This document shows positions 8,265 to 16,708 of a stretch of 64,000 bases of DNA, in pieces; the first letter of the stretch is position 1, and the number at the start of each line of letters is the position of its first letter. Below the pieces are notes generated by a model. That model was not told the DNA's origin. It made no database searches and worked only from the letters and a program-made list of their open reading frames with translations. The position numbers and the translations under genes were made by a program. The DNA lies in contig JAKLGV010000004.1 of assembly GCA_022710585.1 (NCBI GenBank), forward strand, positions 1 to 64,000. The letters run 5' to 3'. This DNA is from Deltaproteobacteria bacterium (GTDB lineage: Bacteria; Desulfobacterota; Syntrophia; Syntrophales; Smithellaceae).

Positions 8265-9526
8265 ACTTTGCTCCTTTGTAGGTTCAATGCTTTGGTCTGT
8301 TGTTCCATTTCCACCAGAAGTTCCTCCATGTGCGCCTCGCGCCACTTGTCCGTGAGGTCACCGGTAAAGGCGCGGTGAAAGAGGACATCAGATAGTGTAT
8401 TGATTGATTGCTCAGCTGTTTCTCGGTTATCTCGTCTTTTGAGCAAATCTTCCATGATTTTTGAAAATTTTTTTTGAAGTGATAGCGGTGGGCAAGGAAT
8501 TTTGAGGTTTGCATATTCTTGCCCATTAATATTAGGTTGTCCCGCTACTCGCTTGCGAGCCTCTACCCAAGAGCGGTAATATTTTGTTTGGGTCACAGAG
8601 AAAAGATACAGTGGGTCAACTTGTTTAATGTCAGGTTTAAAACGAATCAGATAACCGGCAAAAGCGCATAATCCATCTTCTGGTCTGTATAGATAACTTT
8701 TCCCAACCGTGTTACCACTCCTTGCAAAAAGTAGATCACCAGGAATAAGTCGGTAAGGTTCCCACGCTTCCAAGTCAAGCGTCATAATACCATCTTTAAG
8801 AAGCTTTCCATCGTCTGTGATGTCGGTAATACGTACATAGCGAGGCTTCCCTTCTGACCAAGCGATTGCGCTTGCATTTGCACCATACTCTGGCTTAGTG
8901 GTGCAGACATTAACAAGATTCCTGATTGGCCAATCTTTTGGGTTCGTGGCTGGGTCGCCGAACATTTTATAAAAGAGCGCGGGGAGGATGCGAGCAGCTT
9001 TGGCATCTGCTTCGACGCGCTTTTTTCGCAGCGCATCCGCCTGATCTAGTATCTCCACAATGCGGTGTTGCTCTGATATCGTCGGCAATGGCAACTCAAT
9101 CTCTTTAACATCGGCATCGGAGACGGCGGGGTAATGAGCTCCACGAACCTTACTACTAAGAATGCCTACGAAATTTGGAGTAGTCGTGAAATAGAAAAGG
9201 TACTTTCCGTCTATAATCGCTTTGTTAGATCGCAGGACACAAAAACCTGTTGATGCAATCTGTCCATCTAAGTATTGCGGAACAACAGCGACAGCATTCA
9301 AATTCGGACGGACTGTCGAGACTAATATATCGCCTTCGCGGATTTCTTTTCTTGCTCTGCTAGGTGCGTCTGTCCCGAGAATTTCAGGGGCCGCGGTGAT
9401 GACTTTTAGACTGCGATCAATTGCTGAAATATCAACATATAAAAAAGGAGTATCGGGATTGCTCCTGGGGTCGCGCATTCGAGTTCGTAAACAAGTTTTT
9501 GCTATTTGAACTGAACTCCACATCAT
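8261..9526 (-). CDS. hsdS: Type I restriction-modification specificity subunit HsdS
   Basis: A 421-aa DNA-recognition subunit directing HsdM and HsdR to a bipartite target. Two target-recognition half-domains can be seen: the first ends at the conserved spacer EQHRIVEILDQADALRKK (about residues 157-174), and the second starts near LVNVCTTKPEYG and ends with the matching spacer LQKKFSKIMEDLLKRR. The second spacer helix is shorter than the first. It starts with ATGATG overlapping the hsdM stop and ends in an ATGA overlap with the OLD gene. No phase-variable repeat or recombinase is visible nearby. Confidence 0.9.
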   Translation of the reverse strand: MMWSSVQIAKTCLRTRMRDPRSNPDTPFLYVDISAIDRSLKVITAAPEILGTDAPSRARKEIREGDILVSTVRPNLNAVAVVPQYLDGQIASTGFCVLRSNKAIIDGKYLFYFTTTPNFVGILSSKVRGAHYPAVSDADVKEIELPLPTISEQHRIVEILDQADALRKKRVEADAKAARILPALFYKMFGDPATNPKDWPIRNLVNVCTTKPEYGANASAIAWSEGKPRYVRITDITDDGKLLKDGIMTLDLEAWEPYRLIPGDLLFARSGNTVGKSYLYRPEDGLCAFAGYLIRFKPDIKQVDPLYLFSVTQTKYYRSWVEARKRVAGQPNINGQEYANLKIPCPPLSLQKKFSKIMEDLLKRRDNRETAEQSINTLSDVLFHRAFTGDLTDKWREAHMEELLVEMEQQTKALNLQRSKV

Positions 9527-11193
9527 TCGACTGCCTCCACTTCCTGAAGCAGTTTTTCCAAGCCTGCGGTAATGTCACGCTCAACGGCCAGAGTTTCCAG
9601 GATGAGCTGAGTAGGGTCATCATCCGGTGTCTTTTCGGCGATCTGCGGTTTGTAGCGGCCAGCGGCTAGATTGTAATCATTTTCGGCAACAGCTTTGATA
9701 TTAGTCCACCAGCAGCGGGGTTCTTCTGCCCCTGCAGGAAGTAGAGATCCCGCTTCTACGCCAGGCGGTTTTGTAAATTTTGAATTTTTATAATTCTTCC
9801 AATGAACAAGCAGGTCCGGAATATCGTTTCGTTCAGGAGTTTCAGGCCGTCCGCCACCGGTAATTTTATCCGGGTCAAAGCCATCGGCGCGCACTTCATA
9901 AAACCATACTTTTTCTTTGTGTTTAGTCTTTTTGTCTTTATCGCCACCTGCAAGTGGTTTTCTAAAGATTAAAACACCAGTCTTGACACCAGCATAAGGT
10001 TTGAATACACCCGCCGGTAAAGAAACTACCGCTAAAAGATCAAAGTCTTCAACAAGCTTCCTCCTCAATTCCGTGTGCGCGGAAGTCGAACCGAAAAGAA
10101 GCCCTTCTGGAACAACAACAGCGCAATGTCCACCCGAAGCAAGAGCCTCCATCATCACACCAAGAAACAGCAATTCGCTCTTTTTGGAATTTGTAGGCAG
10201 ATCCTTGCGTATTGATTCCTTAGGTAGCACGCCGGCAAAAGGTGGATTGGAAAGAATTACTTTGTAGCGGCGTCTCAGGTCATCTTCCGTAAGGCCGCCC
10301 ATATCTGAAAGTGTGTTGGCGCGCTTAACATTGGCCTGGCGGATACCATGCAACACTAAATTCATCATGGCAATGCGCATCATCTGACGAGATACATCAA
10401 TGCCATATATGGATTTTTCCAATATTCCCCAGTCGGGAATCTTTTCGCCGGGGCCTTTTTTGTATGTTTGTAACGCGGGTATATCCTTTTTGGCTTCCGC
10501 TATGGTCTGGTTGCGTTTTTCCAACCACTCCTCGCCGTAAATAGATAATTCTTGAACTTCCGTCGAATATTTGGCCAGTATGTACTCTACGGCATCAATC
10601 AGAAAACCACCTGTGCCGCAAGCGGGGTCGTATATTGTATCTCCCAAATCAGGATCTACCATTTCAACCATCATGGCACGGATTTGATGAGGTGTGCGGA
10701 ATTGACCATTCAGAGCGGATTGGCCAAGATGCGTCAGTAGATATTCAAATATATCACCTTTAACATCAGTACCGAGTTTGGCGAATTCAATACTGTCAAT
10801 CTCATCAACTACTTGTTTGAGCACATTGGGATCAACAATTTCCAACACGGCATCACGAAAATATTCGGCAATCTGCGGTTCTTCTTTAACCAGCGATGCC
10901 ATATAGGGGAAAACATGATCACGCACAAAATCGCGCAGGTCAGTGCCGCTCTTGAAACGCCATTTGGCCCAGCGAAAACGTTCAGCCTGCTTTGGATATA
11001 ATAGCCTACTGTTGCCGTTTGTTTGTTCTCCTGTCAGACGCAACTTTAGTTCGCGGTTGTTTTCTTCTTCATCAAGCAGTTTAAGATAGATCAGATATGA
11101 TATCTGCTCAATATAGGTAACCGGATTGGTCACTCCGCCAGCCCAAAGAATATCGGTAATCCGGTTTAATTTTCTACGTAAATCCTGATTCAT
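9523..11193 (-). CDS. hsdM: Type I restriction-modification DNA adenine methylase HsdM
   Basis: A 556-aa N6-adenine methyltransferase subunit. After an N-terminal helical HsdM_N domain (residues 1-140) come the SAM-binding motif YDPACGTGGFL (about 185-195) and the catalytic motif LSNPPFAG, the NPPF signature of N6-adenine methylases. The C-terminal region includes the segment DPTQLILETLAV that interacts with HsdS in homologues. GGAG lies 5 nt upstream of the start codon. It follows hsdR by 9 bp and overlaps hsdS, so R-M-S are cotranscribed. Confidence 0.95.
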   Translation of the reverse strand: MNQDLRRKLNRITDILWAGGVTNPVTYIEQISYLIYLKLLDEEENNRELKLRLTGEQTNGNSRLLYPKQAERFRWAKWRFKSGTDLRDFVRDHVFPYMASLVKEEPQIAEYFRDAVLEIVDPNVLKQVVDEIDSIEFAKLGTDVKGDIFEYLLTHLGQSALNGQFRTPHQIRAMMVEMVDPDLGDTIYDPACGTGGFLIDAVEYILAKYSTEVQELSIYGEEWLEKRNQTIAEAKKDIPALQTYKKGPGEKIPDWGILEKSIYGIDVSRQMMRIAMMNLVLHGIRQANVKRANTLSDMGGLTEDDLRRRYKVILSNPPFAGVLPKESIRKDLPTNSKKSELLFLGVMMEALASGGHCAVVVPEGLLFGSTSAHTELRRKLVEDFDLLAVVSLPAGVFKPYAGVKTGVLIFRKPLAGGDKDKKTKHKEKVWFYEVRADGFDPDKITGGGRPETPERNDIPDLLVHWKNYKNSKFTKPPGVEAGSLLPAGAEEPRCWWTNIKAVAENDYNLAAGRYKPQIAEKTPDDDPTQLILETLAVERDITAGLEKLLQEVEAVE

Positions 11194-11202
11194 TACTTCT
11201 CC

Positions 11203-13482
11203 TTATGCGGCCTTCACTATGAAAACCGATTCATTCAAGTCTGTGATGATTTCTTTAAGGCCTCTTTCTCCGAATAATTCAACGCCCATTTCTGCAGCAT
11301 TGAGTATGGAAAGCGGCGGTTGGAACAAGTCATCCAATTCAATCCGGCCGCGGGCAATACCACGATTTTTTAAAAGGGATAAATATTGCGCCTGCTGCGG
11401 CGTTAAATTTTTTGATACCAACCAGGCCTGAAAGTTTTCCGTCAGTTCTTCTTCACGCGGTTTTATCTTAAGACTTCCCAAAGCCGCTTTGATGAAATCA
11501 ATAAGATTGCCGCCCGGTTGACGATATGCCCGGCGAAGATTTTCTTCGTTAAAATACATTTCGCGCCGGTTGAGTTTATCGGCGAGAACCTTTTCTTCAT
11601 CTTCTGTCAACAGCTCGCCACAACGTATTTTTTGCACAATTGGGTCGTCTTTCGCGGCGGATTGAACTGTGCCTTCCCAATTAGTTACGTAATCACGTTT
11701 ATCGACGCGCTCGCCGATTGGTCCGACTTCGACATATGTAACTGCATGCAACCATTCGTCCTGGAGTCCAAGTTCAATAAGATCGTGTGGTTCTTTTTGT
11801 GGTTTACGTTCACCGGCAGGAGCATGCCCGAATCCCGTGCCTGTAAAAACATCGGTATCGGAATCGTTGAAATAATCATGATTGCCAAAGAAATCATAGA
11901 TGACAAATTTTTGTTTCTTAATATGTGGTGCAGTGCGAGTTCCGCGACCGCGCATTTGTTGATAAAGAATCGGGCTACGCACACGACGGCACATAACCAA
12001 ATGCAGCACTTCGCGGCAATCAAAACCGGTATCCAGCATGCCGACACTGACAGCCACCTGAGGATAGTCTTCGCGCTTGAATTTGCGGATAAGGTCATCG
12101 GCATTGGCAACGTCACTGGTAATAACTTCCGCATACTGCCCCTTGAGTTCAGGATGCAATTCATTCAGATAATGAGCCAACCGGGCAGCATGATGCTTGG
12201 TAATGGCAAATACGATTGTTTTGCCCGGTGCAGTATTTTGACCTGGGGCAAGTTCTTTGTAATTTTGCCAGGCAAGGCGATCGAACTCCTGCATCATTTT
12301 CTTATTGGTGTCTTCGTTTGTCCATTTGCGTTCAAATTCGGAAGGATCGTATTTTTCATCATCGATCTCAGCGCCTTCAGCGATCATTTGAGTGATACCG
12401 GTAGCAAATTTATAGGGACATAAAAATTCGTCCTGGAATGCTTTTAGTATTGAGAAAGCGAAATCTGGTTGTCCATCGCGGCATTGATAAAACTGAAACG
12501 TATTTCTCTCAATGTATGCTGCCGGTGTTGCGGTTAGCCCGATGTGAACAGCGTCAAAATGTGTGAGCGCTGTCTGCCATGCACCGTAAATTGAACGGTG
12601 ACATTCGTCTGCTACCACAACATCGAAATATCCGCTGGTAAATTCTGTGTATCTGCCGATCATTGTTTGCAACAAGCAGACCGTAATTTGTTGTTCCTGT
12701 TTGACCATGCCCGGACGCAGCCAGTAACTGCTGTATTGATTGAGAACATCCTGAATGGCTTCAATAGCTTGTTTGGCAAGTTGCTCTCTATCCACCAGGA
12801 AAAGGATGCGCTCTGCCCGACCGGCTTGGATGAGGCGTTTCAGATAAAGACAGGTTAAGTCGGTTTTGCCTGTGCCAGTGGGTAGTTCAATCAGGAAACG
12901 CCTTTTACCCAATTCTACAGCATGATCTAATGCCTGCATTGTTTCCCGCTGATACGGGCGCACTTTTCTTGTTTCTCCCTGGCGGAGATAATATTCAGGG
13001 ATCTCAATCGTCGCCAACGTCTTGCGTGTCGAACGCATTTCGACGATTCTTTCAAGATCACGACAGGAAAAGAATGAATTCACAATGCGAGCGTCATCGT
13101 TGCCGTAATCCCAAAAATAGATCAGTTCGCCATTGGTGAGGAAAATGAATGGTGCGCCGATTGCTTTAGCGTAGGGCAACGCTTGCTGTTTTGCCGTGTA
13201 AGGTTCAACCGCCGTTCTTTTAGCTTCAATAATAGCCAGCGGACGACCACGACGATCATTGAGGACATAATCAGCTTTGCCTAGAGATGCAGCATTAAAA
13301 TTGACCGTGCTTTGATTTGCATTTGAAGCGTATGACGACATAGGTTCGGCAATTTTGTTTGAGGTATCACGGACGGACACCTCGGTTTGCACCTGTGACT
13401 TGTCGGCAGGATTCCAACCGGCCTGTTTTAGCAAGTCGTCAATCAAAATTCTCGCATCTGCTTCAGTTGAATAGTCCTTCAA
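11203..13482 (-). CDS. hsdR: Type I restriction endonuclease subunit HsdR (EcoEI-like)
   Basis: A 759-aa restriction and translocation subunit. An N-terminal PD-(D/E)XK nuclease region contains ADYVLNDRRGRPLAIIEAKR, giving the D...E-x-K catalytic core. The SF2 helicase motor follows with LPTGTGKTDL (Walker A), VVADECHRS (DECH box) and QMRGRGTRTAP (motif VI), and a C-terminal domain of the EcoEI_R type ends the protein. The start is TTG with GGAG 5 nt ahead; no better in-frame start is evident. It lies 18 bp downstream of the SNase-like gene, so its transcription probably starts at the sigma54 promoter at 13841-13856. Confidence 0.95.
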   Translation of the reverse strand: MKDYSTEADARILIDDLLKQAGWNPADKSQVQTEVSVRDTSNKIAEPMSSYASNANQSTVNFNAASLGKADYVLNDRRGRPLAIIEAKRTAVEPYTAKQQALPYAKAIGAPFIFLTNGELIYFWDYGNDDARIVNSFFSCRDLERIVEMRSTRKTLATIEIPEYYLRQGETRKVRPYQRETMQALDHAVELGKRRFLIELPTGTGKTDLTCLYLKRLIQAGRAERILFLVDREQLAKQAIEAIQDVLNQYSSYWLRPGMVKQEQQITVCLLQTMIGRYTEFTSGYFDVVVADECHRSIYGAWQTALTHFDAVHIGLTATPAAYIERNTFQFYQCRDGQPDFAFSILKAFQDEFLCPYKFATGITQMIAEGAEIDDEKYDPSEFERKWTNEDTNKKMMQEFDRLAWQNYKELAPGQNTAPGKTIVFAITKHHAARLAHYLNELHPELKGQYAEVITSDVANADDLIRKFKREDYPQVAVSVGMLDTGFDCREVLHLVMCRRVRSPILYQQMRGRGTRTAPHIKKQKFVIYDFFGNHDYFNDSDTDVFTGTGFGHAPAGERKPQKEPHDLIELGLQDEWLHAVTYVEVGPIGERVDKRDYVTNWEGTVQSAAKDDPIVQKIRCGELLTEDEEKVLADKLNRREMYFNEENLRRAYRQPGGNLIDFIKAALGSLKIKPREEELTENFQAWLVSKNLTPQQAQYLSLLKNRGIARGRIELDDLFQPPLSILNAAEMGVELFGERGLKEIITDLNESVFIVKAA

Positions 13483-13500
13483 AAAAACTCCTTATTTAAA

Positions 13501-13785
13501 TCATTGGCATTCAGGAAAATAGTCCGCCAGATTTTTATTATTCAAAAATACTTCGCAGACAAGGCGCCCACGATCAATCTTGTGCGCTGTCACCAATTCA
13601 ACCTGTCTTCCATGGAGAAGCCTGGCTAATTTATTTTTTGCTGCCTGGCCTCCATAAGCATTAATTTCAGGCGCATCATAACCGGCCGGTCTTATTCTGT
13701 TACCAATTTCTCCATTCCACTTCCATTGCGGAGAGACATTAAAAGTATCGCCATCAATAATTTCTGTAACATTAAACGTTGCCAT
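13501..13785 (-). CDS. Small SNase-like (thermonuclease fold) protein heading the hsd operon
   Basis: A 94-aa protein of the staphylococcal nuclease family, shorter than the usual 120-150 aa. The strand VTEIIDGDTFNV, the RPAGYDAPEIN segment (active-site Arg and Glu equivalents) and DRGRLVCEV (second catalytic Arg equivalent) are all present. It lacks a signal peptide, so it would act in the cytoplasm. ATG 13785 is preferred because GGAG precedes it by 5 nt; an upstream in-frame GTG overlaps that site. It is the first gene after a consensus sigma54 promoter and lies 18 bp before hsdR. It may be an accessory nuclease or a nucleic-acid binding module. Confidence 0.7.
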   Translation of the reverse strand: MATFNVTEIIDGDTFNVSPQWKWNGEIGNRIRPAGYDAPEINAYGGQAAKNKLARLLHGRQVELVTAHKIDRGRLVCEVFLNNKNLADYFPECQ

Positions 13786-13840
13786 ATTTGCTCCTTTCAC
13801 TTGTTTTATTTAAAAAGCTTTCTTTTTTTCTGTGAATAAG

Positions 13841-13856
13841 AGCAAGGCCCGTGCCA
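13841..13856 (-). promoter_or_regulatory. Consensus sigma54 (-24/-12) promoter of the SNase-hsdRMS-OLD operon
   Basis: On the minus strand the sequence is TGGCACGGGCCTTGCT, matching the RpoN consensus TGGCACG-N4-TTGCW at every fixed position, with GG and GC separated by exactly 10 bp. It would start RNA near 13830, about 45 nt ahead of the SNase-like ATG. It lies 110 bp past the stop codon of the sigma54 activator gene at 13967-15466, the typical neighbour arrangement for an enhancer-binding protein and its target. Confidence 0.8.
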
Positions 13857-13932
13857 ACGACCTGCTAATTTCTTAATGTTTTAATATTACTTATTTATTT
13901 CCTTGCACAATAGTATGGTTAATTATCCTATA

Positions 13933-13975
13933 TTTAAACCCAGGTTAAAACAACTTAAACTTTAATTTAAACTTT
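13933..13975. promoter_or_regulatory. Candidate enhancer (UAS) repeats for the sigma54 activator
   Basis: Two structures lie 77-135 bp upstream of the -24 element. TTTAAACC (13933-13940) and GGTTAAAA (13943-13950) form a near-perfect inverted repeat around CA. TTAAACTTT occurs twice (13955-13963 and 13967-13975) with a 12-bp period, the second copy running into the 3' end of the activator gene. Distance and repeat form suit binding sites of an NtrC-type activator. The region is AT-rich, which raises the chance of coincidental repeats. Confidence 0.4.
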
Positions 13976-15466
13976 CTTCTTAGACTGCTGCATAAACTTA
14001 TGGACAGCCTGCGGTGTAATACCAAGCATCCGCGCAGCCTGACTTTGGTTGCCTTTTGCCGCTTCGATAGCGCGAAGAATGATTTGCTTTCTCGCACTGC
14101 TTATAAATTCTTCCATCACAAAACCTTCATAAGGGACTGGAAGTGCGGCTAACGGATCGGCATAAGAAACGGGTGGGGTGATTAACAAGTCATCGGCGTC
14201 CAGAACATCTTTTCGACAAAGACGAACTGATCTTTCAATGACATTCTCCAAATCACGAACATTGCCTTCCCAGTTATGTGCCTGCAATCTCGTCAAAGCC
14301 ATTGCGGTTAAACGTTTGGGTTTTCGTAATGTGTCATTCAACCGATCAAGAATATTTAAAGCTATTTTGGGAATATCAGAACGTCTTTCACGCAAGGGCG
14401 GTAAAATAATTTCACCTACGTTTAAGCGATAAAAAAGGTCTTCACGGAATTTATTTTGTCGAACTAATTTACGTAAATCACGATTTGTCGCTCCGATAAT
14501 CTTCACATTAACTTTATGCGCTTTTGTTTGGCCAACAGGCTCCACCATGCCATCCTGCAGAACACGTAATAATTTGGCCTGCGCGGGCGTGGGAAGTTCA
14601 CCTAACTCATCAAGAAAGAGTGTTCCTTTATCTGCTGCTGTAAATTTACCAACCTGGTCGTTAATTGCACCTGTAAAAGAACCTTTTTTATGTCCAAAAA
14701 GAATACTTTCAACAAGATTATCCGGAATGGCTGCACAGTTTACGGCAACAAATGTTTCTTGCGGTCTTCCACTTAATCTGTGAATGTATCGGGCAAATAA
14801 TTCTTTGCCTGTTCCCGTTTCGCCGAAAATCAGTACCGGTGACTGTGAAGGTGCCAGCATTGCACCCATTTCAAGAGCACGTTGCATTGCCGGATGATCA
14901 CCTACTATTCCAAGCTGTGTTCTTACAATATTTGCATCGTTTTGACTTTCTGCTGCTGCAATAGGTTTATCTTGAAATCTCACTTTGGGAAAATCAAAAG
15001 ACGACAAATCTATCTCCTCAACAAGAGGATATTCTTTGGTTACAAAGTTCGGCGGACGCACGTTTAAAATACGCGCGGGGATAACACCAGCTGCCGTTAA
15101 AAGAATCCAACACGCATGCATGTGCGGTGTGCCTGACGTGACAGATATGAAATATTTGGCCGACGGATAATCTGCAACGATAGACTGCAGGTGATTTTTG
15201 AGGCCTCTTAGAATATCTTTGTAATTGGTAGGATCACTAAGATTTAGTTCAAGAACATTAACTGTAATTTCGCGATGGTGTTTAGTAATAGCATTTTTGG
15301 TTTGGTCGGTTATTTTTTTTGTCTTTGGAGTATCGAAAAGAAAAACGTGATCAAATTTTCGAACTTTCAAGAGAGTTAGAAGAGGCCCAGGTTGATCGAC
15401 TTCATCAACCAATCCCTTAAAATATGGATCATGAAAGCCTGTGAATGTTAGTAGAATATCCGCCAT
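13967..15466 (-). CDS. Sigma54-dependent activator with RtcR/CARF-like N-terminal sensor domain
   Basis: A 499-aa bacterial enhancer-binding protein. Residues 1-165 form a CARF-like Rossmann sensor: strands ILLTFTGF and HVFLFDT, then FISVTSGTPHMHACWILL (about 106-123), close to the ligand-binding segment of RtcR and CARF proteins. The AAA+ domain has Walker A GETGTGKE (215-222), the sigma54-contacting loop GSFTGA (262-267, a tolerated variant of GAFTGA) and Walker B TLFLDELGE (282-290). The C terminus is a Fis-type HTH (NQSQAARMLGITPQAVHKF). RtcR senses RNA ends and CARF domains sense cyclic oligoadenylates; the ligand here is unknown. The target is very probably the sigma54 promoter 110 bp downstream. 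No clear Shine-Dalgarno is seen. Confidence 0.85.
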   Translation of the reverse strand: MADILLTFTGFHDPYFKGLVDEVDQPGPLLTLLKVRKFDHVFLFDTPKTKKITDQTKNAITKHHREITVNVLELNLSDPTNYKDILRGLKNHLQSIVADYPSAKYFISVTSGTPHMHACWILLTAAGVIPARILNVRPPNFVTKEYPLVEEIDLSSFDFPKVRFQDKPIAAAESQNDANIVRTQLGIVGDHPAMQRALEMGAMLAPSQSPVLIFGETGTGKELFARYIHRLSGRPQETFVAVNCAAIPDNLVESILFGHKKGSFTGAINDQVGKFTAADKGTLFLDELGELPTPAQAKLLRVLQDGMVEPVGQTKAHKVNVKIIGATNRDLRKLVRQNKFREDLFYRLNVGEIILPPLRERRSDIPKIALNILDRLNDTLRKPKRLTAMALTRLQAHNWEGNVRDLENVIERSVRLCRKDVLDADDLLITPPVSYADPLAALPVPYEGFVMEEFISSARKQIILRAIEAAKGNQSQAARMLGITPQAVHKFMQQSKKKV

Positions 15467-15673
15467 CTTGAGCGCAACTTTTTAAATATTATATTAAAAT
15501 CCAAAAGATAAGTGTTTCTTTAGACGAAAAGCATCTTACAACTTCTTTGCGACATTGCAAGGATAAAATTGAATTGATTCAATGGGTTTGCATATCCCTC
15601 GAATGAGGGAGTTGCTATTAGAAATTTAAATCGTCCCACGTTATTTTCTTTTTTTCTTGCAAGATTGTAATTT

Positions 15674-16663
15674 TTATAAATCTCCTTCCTGCAAAACACG
15701 ACCAAAACCATTTGTTTCCAGATACCAGTATGTGAAGTGTTTCGACAGCCAGCTTGCGGCTTTTTCTTCGGCCAATGGCTTATAAAGTGATGTATAGATT
15801 ATCGGGATGCCGAAACGCGCTTCCAGGGCGTCGAGCGTGCCGGAAACAGCGTTTGGATGAGCCAGTGTATTGTATTCATCATAATCATAGGGTGTCTTGA
15901 TGTCCTCGTAACTTGCTTCAATTAACAATGCGCGCCAGCGATACTCTGTCATTTTTTCGCAGAGCTTGAAAAATCTTTCGCGCTGCTGAATGACGGTGGT
16001 TATCAGATCGGTCAGCGTTTTTCTTTCCAGAACAAGCAATGTCTCCATGCCCTCTATGCTGTAGTCGCCAACTTTCAGTGCCTGGCTTTTCGACTCAGCG
16101 ATCCAGTTTTTGAATCTGCTAAAGTCGAAGGGATATTTTTCACGGGTATCAATGAGAACAATTGGTTTTGGAATCTGCCGGGTAATGCTGTGACCGCCCC
16201 GTTTGACAATTAGCCGGCCGGTTGGAGGATCGGCCGGGTGACGTTCCTGCACTGCCACCTCGGGATTATAAGTGATTTCATCTTTTTGTGCTGATATCAG
16301 AGCAAACCAATCTTCGGCTTCGTCAAAGTACATATTACCTTGATGGAAAAATTCAATGCAGCCTAGAGCGAACAGTGCCTCTGTATGTCCTTGTCCCGCT
16401 GACTTACGATACCACTTTAAAGCCAGGCCATCGTCCCGTGTAACACCTTCACCATTATAATACATCCTTGCCAGATGGAACTGTGCTTCTGCGTGGCCTT
16501 GTTCAGATGCCTCCAGAAACCACTTGAACGCTTCGGTATCGTTCCGCGGGATGCCTTCACCATAATTGTACATTAAACCAAGATTGTACTGTGCATCTGC
16601 GTCACCTTGCGCTGCCATTTTTTGCATATCTGTCAAAGATGCAGATGATATGTTTTCTTCCAT
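15674..16663 (-). CDS. Sel1-like repeat protein fused to an ERCC4 (XPF-type) nuclease
   Basis: A 329-aa fusion. Residues about 13-120 hold three Sel1-like repeats (AQYNLGLMYNYGEG, AQFHLARMYYNGEG and a third degenerate unit). Residues about 165-300 form an ERCC4 nuclease with IDTRE near 171, GD at 199-200 and ERKTLTD at 213-219, which is the GDX(n)ERKXXXD catalytic signature. ERCC4 enzymes cut branched or flap DNA; Sel1 repeats bind proteins. No transmembrane segment is seen. I chose ATG 16663 over an in-frame TTG at 16696 because the TTG has no ribosome-binding site; the choice is not firm. It is the last gene of the five-gene operon, 45 bp after the PD-(D/E)XK gene. Confidence 0.75.
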   Translation of the reverse strand: MEENISSASLTDMQKMAAQGDADAQYNLGLMYNYGEGIPRNDTEAFKWFLEASEQGHAEAQFHLARMYYNGEGVTRDDGLALKWYRKSAGQGHTEALFALGCIEFFHQGNMYFDEAEDWFALISAQKDEITYNPEVAVQERHPADPPTGRLIVKRGGHSITRQIPKPIVLIDTREKYPFDFSRFKNWIAESKSQALKVGDYSIEGMETLLVLERKTLTDLITTVIQQRERFFKLCEKMTEYRWRALLIEASYEDIKTPYDYDEYNTLAHPNAVSGTLDALEARFGIPIIYTSLYKPLAEEKAASWLSKHFTYWYLETNGFGRVLQEGDL

Positions 16664-16708
16664 ATAAGTATTCTCGTGAGAATGTGAGTCATTCAATGGA
16701 ACATCAAC

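Noticed and set aside
11518..12423. A 301-codon open frame on the plus strand
   Set aside because: It lies wholly antisense to hsdR, has no ribosome-binding site and no domain-like sequence; hsdR in this region has clear helicase motifs.
15520..15711. A 63-codon frame between the activator and SLR-ERCC4 genes
   Set aside because: It overlaps the 3' end of the SLR-ERCC4 gene and lacks a start signal. The nearby hairpin TCCCTC/GAGGGA (15595-15610) has no U-run.
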